64,000 nucleotides of DNA from Paenibacillus harenae DSM 16969 (GTDB lineage Bacteria > Bacillota > Bacilli > Paenibacillales > Paenibacillaceae). Shown here piece by piece: positions 1-8,548 of the stretch. Position numbers and translations under genes: made by a program. The stretch lies in contig NZ_AULV01000016.1 of the NCBI RefSeq assembly GCF_000422465.1, positions 148,321-212,320 on the forward strand, read 5' to 3'. The stretch's first letter is position 1; each line of letters opens with the position of its first letter. The notes beneath the pieces are model-generated. The model was not told where the DNA came from. It made no database searches and saw only the letters and a program-made list of their open reading frames with translations.

Positions 1-969
1 GGCCCCGAAATATTTACACTTGAGGATTACCGCAACCGCTATGCCTTGTACAAAAGCGACAGCGACCTGCAAGCCGCACACGCCAATTTCCCTTGGGTGG
101 TTTCGATGGACGACCACGAAGTCGAGAACAACCATGCCGGTCTGATCCCTGAGGCTAATCAGCCAATCGAACCTTTCCTGGTCCGCAAAGCTGCGGCATT
201 CCAGGCCTATTACGAAAATATGCCTTTAAGAAGTTCTTCCCTGCCGAGCGGTTTTACCATGCAGCTCTACAGACAATTTATTTATGGTGACCTGGCTAAT
301 TTTCAAGTACTCGATACCCGCCAATTCCGTGATGATCAAGCGAGCGGCGACGGACGCAAGCCCCCGACACCAGAATCCGCGAGTGAGGATCGCTCGATTA
401 TAGGCGAAGAGCAGGAGAAATGGCTGCTTTCAGGTCTCGATCAATCGATAGCGCAGTGGAATATTATTCCGCAGCAGGTATTTTTCTGCGAGAGGGACTT
501 CATGATCGGAACCGGGGACGAATTCAGCATGGATGCATGGGACGGCTACTCCGCCAACCGCGACCGGATTCTTAATTTTGCCAAACAGAAAGGACTTTCC
601 AACCTTGTAGTCCTCACAGGAGACGTTCACTCGAACTGGGCCGCCGATATTAAAGCGGATTTCAACAACCCGGATTCCGAGATCCTCGGAGCTGAATTTG
701 TCGGCACCTCCATCACTTCGGGAGGCGACGGTTATGATATTACCGACGCTCAAATAAACATACTTACGGAAAATCCGCATATCAAGTTCTACAACAACCA
801 GCGCGGCTATGTGCGCTGCACCGCTACTCCTGAGAGCTTTCAGGCGGATTACCGTATTGTTCCGTATGTTTCACGTCCTGGAGCGCCGATCACAACCCGC
901 GCTTCCTTCCTGATGGAAAAGGGCAAACCGGGATTACAGAAAATTTACGACGGTGCGGTCACAGTGTAA
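1..969 (+). CDS. PhoD-family alkaline phosphatase/phosphodiesterase, 5' end outside window
   Basis: The reading frame is open from base 1, so only the C-terminal part of about 322 residues is present. It carries hallmarks of the PhoD metallophosphatase family: a DDHEVENN metal-ligand block near residue 37 of the visible part and a GDVHSNW block near residue 214. The stretch LEDYRNRYALYKSD just before is also typical. PhoD enzymes are usually Tat-exported and release phosphate from phosphomono- or diesters; the export signal would lie in the missing N-terminus, so location cannot be checked here. It is transcribed toward the minus-strand GH42 gene and is separated from it by hairpins. It has no evident link to the sugar genes that follow. 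The family call is confident; substrate is unknown. Confidence 0.9.
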   Translation, partial: GPEIFTLEDYRNRYALYKSDSDLQAAHANFPWVVSMDDHEVENNHAGLIPEANQPIEPFLVRKAAAFQAYYENMPLRSSSLPSGFTMQLYRQFIYGDLANFQVLDTRQFRDDQASGDGRKPPTPESASEDRSIIGEEQEKWLLSGLDQSIAQWNIIPQQVFFCERDFMIGTGDEFSMDAWDGYSANRDRILNFAKQKGLSNLVVLTGDVHSNWAADIKADFNNPDSEILGAEFVGTSITSGGDGYDITDAQINILTENPHIKFYNNQRGYVRCTATPESFQADYRIVPYVSRPGAPITTRASFLMEKGKPGLQKIYDGAVTV

Positions 970-1010
970 GGAACGTACCGGAATGAAGCTCTTCCTATAA
1001 GAAAACCATC

Positions 1011-1087
1011 AGCCACGGCATCCGAAAGCCGTGGCTTGTTCTTACCCGGTGAATTCGGAACCGCCAATGACGGCGGCTTTTTGTTTT
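1011..1087. terminator. Two hairpins between convergent PhoD and GH42 genes
   Basis: The first hairpin pairs AGCCACGGC (1011-1019) with GCCGTGGCT (1028-1036). The second pairs CCGCC (1061-1065) with GGCGG (1072-1076) and is followed by a T-rich run (cttttTTGTTTT). The second looks like a Rho-independent terminator for the plus-strand phosphatase gene. The first may serve either strand. Confidence 0.6.
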
Positions 1088-1141
1088 CGTCACCGTCACT
1101 GTTTCGTCGATTCAGGATTCGCTTAGTAGCTCAACCCCCAA

Positions 1142-3169
1142 TCATTTTGTGTTCCTTTTAAAGACTTCCACCTCATACGGTTCTAACTGCAAAATATTAT
1201 CAAATCTTCGGCCGGTCAATACGCCTTGCCCCGGTGCGGGAATGGGTACGCGCTGCACAGAAGATGTCGTATTCACATAAATCGAATAGTCTCCGACCCG
1301 ACGCGCAGCTACGCCTTGCGGCGTTTCCGGTCCTTTGTTCATCTGGAGCTCCGTGTAATAATGGGCAAACAATGCTTGCATGAGGTCAATATTCGCCGGA
1401 ACGGCCGCATAGACCGCTTGACCCTTGCCGTAGGAGTTGACGGTTATGGCAGGCAGCTCATTCTCCAAGTCGGTAAATGTAGCCAAAACCTTCGCCGTGG
1501 CAGGCTCCAGAATTTCATAATAAGTAATCGGAATATCCACTACGTGATCGGCAATCTTGATCTTCGGGTTTTCACGCCGAAGGTTCATTTTTTGTTTCTG
1601 AAGTCCGCCTTCATTCGTATCGGTATGATGGTAAATCGGACGTTCGAACGCGTTGGAGCGAATGCCGAATACATCGCTAAGCCTTCCGGGCATCGTTGTG
1701 CCGAATACGCGGTTGTGCTCATCCACTTTGGCGGAGTAAGCCGTCATGATGACCGTTCCGCCTTGCTCTACGAAGCTTCTGATCGAATTTGCGGATTCTT
1801 CATCCATGATGCAGTGGCCGGGAACAAGCAGAAGCTTGTATTCTTTCTCGATTTTGCGAAGATCCACGATATTACAGTCGACATTATCTTCGCACAACGT
1901 CAGGAAGGTCTGCATCATTTGATCCAGATAGGCGGTTTTGTAATGCCCTCTTTGATTCTGGGACACCTTAAACGATTCGAAGGAGTAAGCAAGGGCGATT
2001 TCCGGTTTGGGCAAATAGGGAAGCTCTAAACCCGTATGTTTCAGCTCCTGCATCTCATAGGCGAATTGACGGAATTCACCCCATTTTCTTCCGGGTAGTC
2101 CGTCGTGATCAAGCAGTCCGAAGATGTACTGCTCTTCGCCGCCTAACATCGCTCTCCATGTCCAAGCGCATACGGCTTCCGAGCGGAACAGCAAGGATAG
2201 GTAAGCGTACATGCGCAGCGCCCCTTTCGGAGGTGCATAGGCTCCATAGGAGCCGGTCTGGAATTCCAGACACCATACCGGCTGATCCGTCTCTGCGATC
2301 CGGTGAATCGTCGTAAAGCATGTCCCGAACAGCGCGTTTCTGTCCTCAGGGTTAACGCCAGGGTAAAATCCGATTCCCGGTATATCGAAGATTTCCCGAT
2401 AACCTTTCAAATAGTCAAAACCGAGCACAGGATTTTCTCCCCAGTGGTTTGTCGTTTCCCGTGCATGGGGTGCATAGTTCCGAACAATCTCGTTTAATCC
2501 GCTTAGAAAGGAAAGCTGCTCGTCCGAAAAGAAGCGCCACATATCCAGCATCCTCTCCGGAGCTCCGTTCACATCTCCGGAAACGGGGAACTCAATATCC
2601 TCGAAGCTGTTCAGTTTGCGAGACCATCTTTGAGCAGCCCAAGCCGTATTCAATTGTTCAATGCTGCCGTATTTGGTTCTCAACCACTGCACGAAGCGCT
2701 GGCGAGCTTCGTCCGAGAATGTCGGTATGCCGCTTCCTACCTCGTTGCATAACCCGAACGCATACAAAGCGGGATGGTTGGCATACCGTTCGGTTAGTAC
2801 CTTTGCGAATGTGTAGGCAAATTCCTGAAAGACCGGATGACCCACATCTTCATAATATCGATGCACCGCGTACAACCGATTCCGGTTTCTGTCGGCGAGC
2901 GTGATGGCGGGATATTTCTTGTGGAGCCATGTAGGCGCCGGACGGGTAGCGATGTCAAGAACGACCTTGATCTGCGCCTCCGCGAATAAGTCCATGACTT
3001 CATCGAACCAAGCGAAGGTATAATGGCCTTCCGACGGTTCGAAGCTGTCCCAGCACAAGTGTCCGAGACGTACCAGATTGAACCCGGCTTCCTTCATCAG
3101 CCGGATATCGGTCGGCCAACGCTCGGGAGCCCAATCATGGGGGTGGTAATTTGCTCCAACATAAATCAT
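1142..3169 (-). CDS. GH42 beta-galactosidase
   Basis: This 675-residue protein has the GH42 layout: a TIM barrel from about residue 1 to 380, a trimerisation (class I glutamine amidotransferase-like) domain to about 590 and a small C-terminal beta domain. The opening MIYVGANYHPHDW, the acid/base motif LCNEVGSG (Glu143) and the nucleophile motif CLEFQTG (Glu302) are all present. No signal peptide is seen, so it should act in the cytoplasm on imported galacto-oligosaccharides. The start at 3169 is preceded by an AAGGTGATCTAA ribosome site. It lies directly downstream of a decayed second GH42 on the same strand, and an AraC gene is divergent to the pair. The exact linkage cut (beta-1,4, -1,3 or -1,6) cannot be read from the sequence. 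Confidence 0.93.
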   Translation of the reverse strand: MIYVGANYHPHDWAPERWPTDIRLMKEAGFNLVRLGHLCWDSFEPSEGHYTFAWFDEVMDLFAEAQIKVVLDIATRPAPTWLHKKYPAITLADRNRNRLYAVHRYYEDVGHPVFQEFAYTFAKVLTERYANHPALYAFGLCNEVGSGIPTFSDEARQRFVQWLRTKYGSIEQLNTAWAAQRWSRKLNSFEDIEFPVSGDVNGAPERMLDMWRFFSDEQLSFLSGLNEIVRNYAPHARETTNHWGENPVLGFDYLKGYREIFDIPGIGFYPGVNPEDRNALFGTCFTTIHRIAETDQPVWCLEFQTGSYGAYAPPKGALRMYAYLSLLFRSEAVCAWTWRAMLGGEEQYIFGLLDHDGLPGRKWGEFRQFAYEMQELKHTGLELPYLPKPEIALAYSFESFKVSQNQRGHYKTAYLDQMMQTFLTLCEDNVDCNIVDLRKIEKEYKLLLVPGHCIMDEESANSIRSFVEQGGTVIMTAYSAKVDEHNRVFGTTMPGRLSDVFGIRSNAFERPIYHHTDTNEGGLQKQKMNLRRENPKIKIADHVVDIPITYYEILEPATAKVLATFTDLENELPAITVNSYGKGQAVYAAVPANIDLMQALFAHYYTELQMNKGPETPQGVAARRVGDYSIYVNTTSSVQRVPIPAPGQGVLTGRRFDNILQLEPYEVEVFKRNTK

Positions 3170-3199
3170 TTAGATCACCTTCCGTCAAGTTCTTTTTCC

Positions 3200-3440
3200 T
3201 CAGTCCAAAGACAGGACTATTACGCCGTTAGGAACGATGCCGCCTTCCGGCATATCCTCGGTCTCCCTCAGAAGCCGAGCTTTCTTCTGGTATGATATTT
3301 GAATTATTCCAAACGGAGCGTCGCCGCATCGATGCCTGCAAGCTTGAACATGCGCGAATCCTCGTTCCTGGCCGGCTTCACCCATTGATCGGGGTAGTAT
3401 CGCCTCCTTGCCAAATTTTCGGTTTACTGACGTTAATCAT
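3200..3440 (-). pseudogene. Remnant of a second GH42 beta-galactosidase, frameshifted and internally deleted
   Basis: On the minus strand a good ribosome site (GAGGTGAG) precedes ATG at 3440. The first codons read MINVSKPKIWQGGD, a classic GH42 opening. One base is then missing: the next frame continues YYPDQW and, further on, FKLAGIDAATL, which is the usual GH42 N-terminal helix region. That frame stops soon after. A third frame then gives EGGIVPNGVIVLSLD and a stop at 3200, which resembles a GH42 C-terminus. About 240 bases therefore keep both ends of a gene that should be near 2 kb. The intact GH42 follows 31 bases downstream. The promoter and ribosome site may still be active and could feed the intact gene. 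Confidence 0.8.
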
Positions 3441-3558
3441 CTTGTCTCACCTCGTATCCTATGATAAAACTGCATTAGACAATCATATTGTATGACCTGC
3501 AATTGCTATATCCTATATAAAATAACCGAAAACGGGTATAAAAATATGGAGGATTGCC

Positions 3559-4416
3559 ATGAAGCGCCGCGTAGTTCCCGTCTCTCAGGCGGAGCTGCTA
3601 CCCCTGCAGCTGGAAACGATCGGAATGCATACTGAAGAAGAAATAATTGAAAGGCCAAACGGGTATCCGTGCTTCCATTGGCTTCAGACGAGGGAAGGAG
3701 AGGGGGAGCTGTCGGCCAACGGTCAAACATGGAAAATGACGGCATGCTCGGGTGTGCTTCTGACCCCTGGAACACCCCACCGGTATGAGCCCAAATGCGG
3801 AAACTGGCGCAGCGGTTATATTACGTTTCAAGGGAGCATGGCTGCAAGCTTTGTGCAGAAGCTGGGGTGGAAAGAGGCTGAACGGTTTCAATGGGAGCCC
3901 GGCAACGACCGGATTTCGCAGCAGTTGAATAGCATGCTGAGTTTCTCCGAATCCGGGGGGGATCCGTCGGGGTGGCAAAGCTCGGTGGAAATGTACCGTT
4001 TCCTGACACTGCTTCGGACCGATGCCCGGACGGACAACCGGCCATCCATGTCGAAGCGACTGTCACGCATTCAGAGTCTGCTGGATTGGCTTGAAACCAG
4101 CTTCTCCGACCCGGGGATTGGACTTGCGGAAATGGCAACGCGGCTCGGCATCAGCGAACGGCAGCTGAACGAGAGGTTTCGGGAGCTGTTCGGCCAGACG
4201 GCATACGCATATCTGATTCAGCTGCGGCTTCATAAGGCGAAGGAATGGCTTCCATCCCGGCCGGATTTGACCATACGCCGCATCGGGGAGGCCGTTGGCT
4301 TTCGAGACGCCAGCCATTTCGTCGCCACATTCCGCCAGAAGGAAGGCATGACGCCGAATACGTATCGAAAGTTGTATGGCGCCGTTGGCACAATGTCGGA
4401 GCGGCGGCCGGATTAA
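3559..4416 (+). CDS. AraC-family transcriptional regulator
   Basis: This 285-residue protein has an N-terminal cupin-like sensing domain (about residues 15-120, with the LLTPGTPHRYEP loop) and a C-terminal double helix-turn-helix (about 180-280). The first recognition helix region reads LAEMATRLGISERQLNERF; the second ends in the AraC signature GFRDASHFVATFRQKEGMTP. A GGAGG site sits seven bases upstream of the ATG. It is divergent to the GH42 remnant and the intact GH42, and upstream of a permease pair, so either is a plausible target. As an AraC protein with a sugar-sensing cupin it most likely activates transcription when its ligand is present; the ligand is unknown. Confidence 0.92.
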   Translation: MKRRVVPVSQAELLPLQLETIGMHTEEEIIERPNGYPCFHWLQTREGEGELSANGQTWKMTACSGVLLTPGTPHRYEPKCGNWRSGYITFQGSMAASFVQKLGWKEAERFQWEPGNDRISQQLNSMLSFSESGGDPSGWQSSVEMYRFLTLLRTDARTDNRPSMSKRLSRIQSLLDWLETSFSDPGIGLAEMATRLGISERQLNERFRELFGQTAYAYLIQLRLHKAKEWLPSRPDLTIRRIGEAVGFRDASHFVATFRQKEGMTPNTYRKLYGAVGTMSERRPD

Positions 4417-4669
4417 CGGGCTAATAGGTCCAAACGACCGATAAATCCGTTGAAGAAGATGCAATCTCTAACCGCGTTGTGTAACAAAAGCATTCGAATC
4501 CTATTCGGCATATTGCGCCGTAAATGAACTCAGCTCTTCCCAATACCCTCGGTCCGCTACTGCTAAATATCAAACATCTTATCAAATTGATATAAATCTA
4601 ATCGTTGTTACGTATCCCTTCGTCTGATCCGTAAGTAGAATAAAGATACAGACAAGGAGGGGGCGCATA

Positions 4670-5563
4670 ATGTTCGCAAGGATGTATAAATATCGCTGGC
4701 AGTATCTCATGATTTTGCCGGCGGTTGTATTGCTTTTTCTGTTCAATTATGTCCCGATGGCAGGCATCCAGATCGCGTTCAAGGACTTTGCGATCGGTTC
4801 TTCTATTTGGGGAAGTCACTGGGTTGGTCTGGACAATTTCTCTTTCGTCCATGATCCGCAATTCTGGAAAGTGGTTCAAAACACCCTGTATATTTCGGTT
4901 TTGAAATTCGTTTTTGGTTTTCCGGCGCCCATTTTTCTCGCGTTAATGATTAATGAGGTTACGCACCCGGTCTTTAAGCGGTTCGTACAGTCAGTCAGTT
5001 ACTTGCCGCACTTTTTCTCCTGGATCGTGGTGGCCTATATCCTTCAATCCTTTCTAACTTTAGATGGCGGACTTGTAAACGATTTCATAGGAAAGCTGGG
5101 GGGAGAGCCCATCTTCTTCCTGGGCTCCACGGATTGGTTCCGTCCCATGATTGTTTCGAGCGGATTGTGGAAAGAGGTCGGCTGGAACACCATCCTCTAC
5201 CTGGCGGCGATCTCCACGATCGATCCGCAGCTTTACGAAGCCGCGAAAGTCGAAGGTGCGGGTAAAATTGCGCAGATACGCCACATTACGGTGCCGGGCA
5301 TCATGCCAACCATATCGATTGTTCTGATTCTAAGCATTCCAAGCCTGATCAGTGTGGGAATGGATCAAATCTATCCGATGATGAATTCGGCGAATCAGGA
5401 GGTAGCGGACGTTCTCGATACTTATGTGCTTCGCAATGGGCTCCAACAAGGCTACTTCGGCATGGCCACCGCCGTCGGTTTGGTGTCCTCGGTCATTGGT
5501 CTACTTCTGGTCGTGACGACGAATACGATCTCCAAGAAAATCAACGGAGAGGGGCTGTGGTGA
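4670..5563 (+). CDS. ABC sugar importer permease, LplB/YteP type
   Basis: This 297-residue protein has six predicted membrane segments. It opens with the LplB-type stretch YVPMAGIQIAFKDF and carries the EAA loop YEAAKVEGAGKIAQIRHIT, which docks onto the ATPase. Such permeases pair with an LplC/YtcP-type partner, a lipoprotein binding protein and the shared ATPase MsmX. The partner begins four bases after the stop. No binding-protein gene follows, because a deletion has removed that region. The start has a GGAGGGGGC site. In Bacillus subtilis the closest relatives import pectin or rhamnogalacturonan oligosaccharides; here, without partner and binding protein, function is doubtful. Confidence 0.9.
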   Translation: MFARMYKYRWQYLMILPAVVLLFLFNYVPMAGIQIAFKDFAIGSSIWGSHWVGLDNFSFVHDPQFWKVVQNTLYISVLKFVFGFPAPIFLALMINEVTHPVFKRFVQSVSYLPHFFSWIVVAYILQSFLTLDGGLVNDFIGKLGGEPIFFLGSTDWFRPMIVSSGLWKEVGWNTILYLAAISTIDPQLYEAAKVEGAGKIAQIRHITVPGIMPTISIVLILSIPSLISVGMDQIYPMMNSANQEVADVLDTYVLRNGLQQGYFGMATAVGLVSSVIGLLLVVTTNTISKKINGEGLW

Positions 5564-5566
5564 CAG

Positions 5567-6310
5567 ATGAAAGCGACTGCGCTTGAACGGGTGGGACAAG
5601 GTCTTATCGTTGTCCTGATGGTACTGATGTGTATTTCGATTCTTTACCCATTTCTGTATATGCTGGCGATCTCGCTCAATACCGGCACGGATGCCGCAAG
5701 AGGCGGCGTATATCTCTGGCCGCGTTCGTTCACTTGGATCAATTACGAAATCGTTCTGGGCAACGAGGTGATCCGTCATGCTTATCTGGTCACGATCGCA
5801 AGAACGGTTGTCGGCACGTTCGGTGGGCTTGCCGTCACGCTTGCGGCCGCATACGGGTTATCGTATAAGCGGCTTCCGCTTCGAAAAGGCATTCTAACCT
5901 ATGTCCTCATCACCATGCTGTTCAATGGCGGATTGGTCCCCTTCTATATTCAACTGGTTAAGTTGGGACTGGCCAATACCTTCTGGGTTTTTATCATCCC
6001 CGGTCTATTCTCGGCCTGGAATATGTTCGTCATGCTGAAATTTATACACGGCATTCCCGAAGCGCTGATCGAATCCGCCGAGCTGGACGGCGCAGGCCCG
6101 CTAAGGATCCTGCTTCAAATTATCGTACCGCTTTCGAAACCGATGCTTGCCGCACTCGGACTCTTTACGGCCGTGGGTCATTGGAACGACTGGTTCTCCG
6201 GCGCCTTTTTCGTCACCGACCAGAAATTGATCCCGGTCCAGACTTTCCTGCAACAGTTGCTGACCGCTCAAGACATTATAAGACAGACCGTCAGCTGCGT
6301 TCCATGCTGA
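5567..6310 (+). pseudogene. ABC sugar importer permease, LplC/YtcP type, C-terminally truncated by a deletion
   Basis: The first roughly 237 residues are a clear LplC/YtcP permease: LYPFLYMLAISLN at the start, YLWPRSFT, and the EAA loop IESAELDGAGPLRILLQII. Intact relatives, including the one at 12463, are about 293 residues and end in a final membrane segment and a VKG tail. Here the sequence breaks near 6271-6277, after LLTAQDI, and reads out-of-frame to a stop at 6310. The last membrane helix and tail are lost. From the same point another frame holds the tail of an ABC exporter gene. The product is probably inactive. Confidence 0.85.
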
Positions 6311-6507
6311 AGCAAGAAACATCCGGCACTACCAATCTCATTGTGGGACAGCGAATCGGAACGATCAAGGATGCCGATCTCATCCTCGTTCTCGACGAAG
6401 GCAAGATCGCGGGAAGAGGCACACATCAGGAGCTGCTGCAGACTTGCGAGGTATATCGTCAGATCGCGAACTCTCAGTTATCGAAGGAGGAGCTCGAAAT
6501 TGGCTAA
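6277..6507 (+). pseudogene. 3' fragment of an ABC exporter half-transporter gene (BmrC/YheI-like)
   Basis: Starting at 6277 the frame reads YKTDRQLRSMLKQETSG and then LIVGQRIGTIKDADLILVLD and GRGTHQELLQTCEVY, ending at 6507. These are the D-loop-distal part, the H-loop region (GQRIGTIKDAD in place of the usual AHRLST) and the C-terminal tail of an exporter ATPase. GQR instead of AHR matches the degenerate subunit of heterodimeric exporters such as BmrC. The membrane domain, Walker A, signature and Walker B are missing. No ribosome site or start lies at the junction. Its stop overlaps the TTG start of the next gene, as in an intact two-gene exporter operon. Confidence 0.85.
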
Positions 6508-8287
6508 ACAACAGACCGCAACCAAACCAAACATCGATTTTAAAGGCACAATGGGCAAGCTGGTCGCGTATTGCAGGCCATACGTTCCTCTTATTGCTGC
6601 AGCTCTGCTGCTGTCCGTCGTGGGCACGATATTTACGATTATCGGGCCAAGTCAGCTGGAAGACATGACGGATCACATCACCGCGGGCTTAATGGGCGAG
6701 ATCGACATGGACGCGATTAGCCGTATCGGTATTCTGCTTGCCGTCTTGTACGGATTAAGCGTCGTCTTCTCGTACTTCCAAGGCTACATTATGGCTACGG
6801 TAACGCAGAAGGTATCTCGAAGCTTGCGCACGCGCATATCGCAGAAGCTTAATAAGCTTCCGCTCAAATACTTCGATTCCACTAGCAACGGCGACGTGCT
6901 AAGCCGCGTCACGAACGATATCGATACGATCGGTCAAACGATGAATCAAAGCGTCGGGATGCTTGTGACGTCCGTCACGATGCTGGTCGGCTCCTTGGTT
7001 ATGATGTTCTATACGAACGTATGGATGACGCTGACGGCGATCTTGTCGACGTTTCTGGGATTTGCCTTCATGACCGTGATGATCAAAAAATCGCAAACGC
7101 ATTTCGTCCACCAGCAGGCCAACCTGGGAGCGATGAACGGCCATGTCGAGGAAATCTTCTCGGGCTACGATGTCGTTAAGGTCTATAATGCGGAGCGGAT
7201 GGCGAAGGAAAAGTTTAACGAGATCAACGATAAATTATATGACAGCTCATGGAAGTCGCAATTTCTATCCGGCATGACGATGCCGCTCATGATGTTCGTC
7301 GGAAACTTCGGCTATGTGGCGGTATGTATTGTCGGCGGAGCATTAGCGATGAACGATCACATATCGTTTGGGGTTATCGTCGCCTTCATGCTCTATGTCA
7401 GACTGTTCACGCAGCCAATGGGGCAAATCGCGCAGGCCGCGACAAGTCTGCAATCGACCGCTGCCGCTTCCGCACGCGTATTTGAATTTTTGGAAGAGAA
7501 AGAGCTTGAGGACGAGAATCATAAATCGAAGATGCTTGAGGACGTTAAAGGACAAGTCGAGTTCCGGAACGTTACGTTCGGGTATGATCCGAGCAAGCTG
7601 ATCATCCACGATTTCTCGGCCCGCGCTTTGCCCGGCCAGAAGATCGCCATTGTTGGACCGACGGGTGCGGGGAAGACGACGATCGTCAATTTGTTAATGC
7701 GATTCTACGAGTTGAACGGCGGAGAAATTGCCATCGATGGCGTTCCGATTCACGAGCTTCCCCGGGAAAACGTTCATGAGCAGTTCTGTATGGTGCTGCA
7801 GGATACGTGGCTGTTCGAGGGGACGATCAAAGAAAATATCATCTTCAACAAGCAAGGCGTTACCGATGACGAAGTGAGGGACGTCTGCAAGGCCGTCGGT
7901 ATTGACCATTTTATCCGGACCTTGACGCATGGCTACGACACCGTATTGAACGAGCAAGTGAACCTTTCCGCAGGGCAGAAGCAGCTGATCACGATTGCGA
8001 GAGCGCTCATTGCGAACGCCCCGCTGCTTATCCTCGACGAGGCGACGAGCTCCGTCGATACGAGAACGGAGCTCCTCATACAGGAAGCGATGGACCGACT
8101 GATGGCGGGACGAACCTCGTTTGTTATCGCTCACAGGCTGTCCACGATCAAGAATGCCGACATGATTCTCGTCATGAAGGACGGCGACATTATCGAGAGC
8201 GGCAATCATCGGGAACTGCTTGCGGCGAACGGCTTCTACGCCGAATTGTACAACAGCCAGTTCGAGACTGCGGAAGCGGTTATATAG
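6500..8287 (+). CDS. ABC exporter half-transporter (BmrD/YheH-like), partner lost
   Basis: The true start is TTG at 6500, seven bases after AAGGAGGAG, giving 595 residues. Residues 1-330 form a six-helix exporter membrane domain; 350-595 form the ATPase with Walker A GPTGAGKTT (about 386), Q-loop MVLQDTWLFEGTI, signature NLSAGQKQ (Ala in place of the usual Gly), Walker B LLILDEATSSVD and H-loop IAHRLSTIKNAD. In heterodimeric drug or lipid exporters of the BmrCD type, this subunit pairs with one encoded just upstream. That partner survives only as a 3' fragment, so this protein may be orphaned, may homodimerise, or may be unused. It is unrelated to the sugar importers around it. Confidence 0.9.
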   Translation: MAKQQTATKPNIDFKGTMGKLVAYCRPYVPLIAAALLLSVVGTIFTIIGPSQLEDMTDHITAGLMGEIDMDAISRIGILLAVLYGLSVVFSYFQGYIMATVTQKVSRSLRTRISQKLNKLPLKYFDSTSNGDVLSRVTNDIDTIGQTMNQSVGMLVTSVTMLVGSLVMMFYTNVWMTLTAILSTFLGFAFMTVMIKKSQTHFVHQQANLGAMNGHVEEIFSGYDVVKVYNAERMAKEKFNEINDKLYDSSWKSQFLSGMTMPLMMFVGNFGYVAVCIVGGALAMNDHISFGVIVAFMLYVRLFTQPMGQIAQAATSLQSTAAASARVFEFLEEKELEDENHKSKMLEDVKGQVEFRNVTFGYDPSKLIIHDFSARALPGQKIAIVGPTGAGKTTIVNLLMRFYELNGGEIAIDGVPIHELPRENVHEQFCMVLQDTWLFEGTIKENIIFNKQGVTDDEVRDVCKAVGIDHFIRTLTHGYDTVLNEQVNLSAGQKQLITIARALIANAPLLILDEATSSVDTRTELLIQEAMDRLMAGRTSFVIAHRLSTIKNADMILVMKDGDIIESGNHRELLAANGFYAELYNSQFETAEAVI

Positions 8288-8328
8288 CGGAGAACTATAC
8301 GTGTGAAACACATTTAGACAAGTTAGAG

Positions 8329-8369
8329 GCTGGACCGATCAGATAGCGGTCTGGCTTCTTTTTTTAGAG
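8329..8369 (+). terminator. Rho-independent terminator after the exporter gene
   Basis: A stem GCTGGACCG (8329-8337) pairs with CGGTCTGGC (8347-8355), with two G-U pairs, followed by a run of Ts to 8365. It ends the exporter transcript. Confidence 0.8.
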
Positions 8370-8548
8370 CGAGTTAGCGGGTGCGGAAAAGTATATGCAA
8401 CTTAAACAACTTAATATTGGATTTTTGTCTATCTGTGAAAATGCGACATCTTCTACTCTCCATTTGTCGTCTTTGTACATAACATACCGCCGTCTGTATT
8501 TATATGATTATTTCTATAGACTGGCACTAGCAGATTGGGAGGAACAAG

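Noticed and set aside
1226..2029. Long plus-strand open frame of 267 codons opposite the GH42 gene
   Set aside because: It lies wholly inside the well-supported minus-strand GH42 gene, has no ribosome site and no domain-like pattern; it reflects codon bias of the real gene.
6181..6507. A 108-codon frame as a small intact gene
   Set aside because: The first 32 codons overlap the permease out of frame and only the part from 6277 resembles an ABC exporter tail; it is a deletion joint, not a gene.
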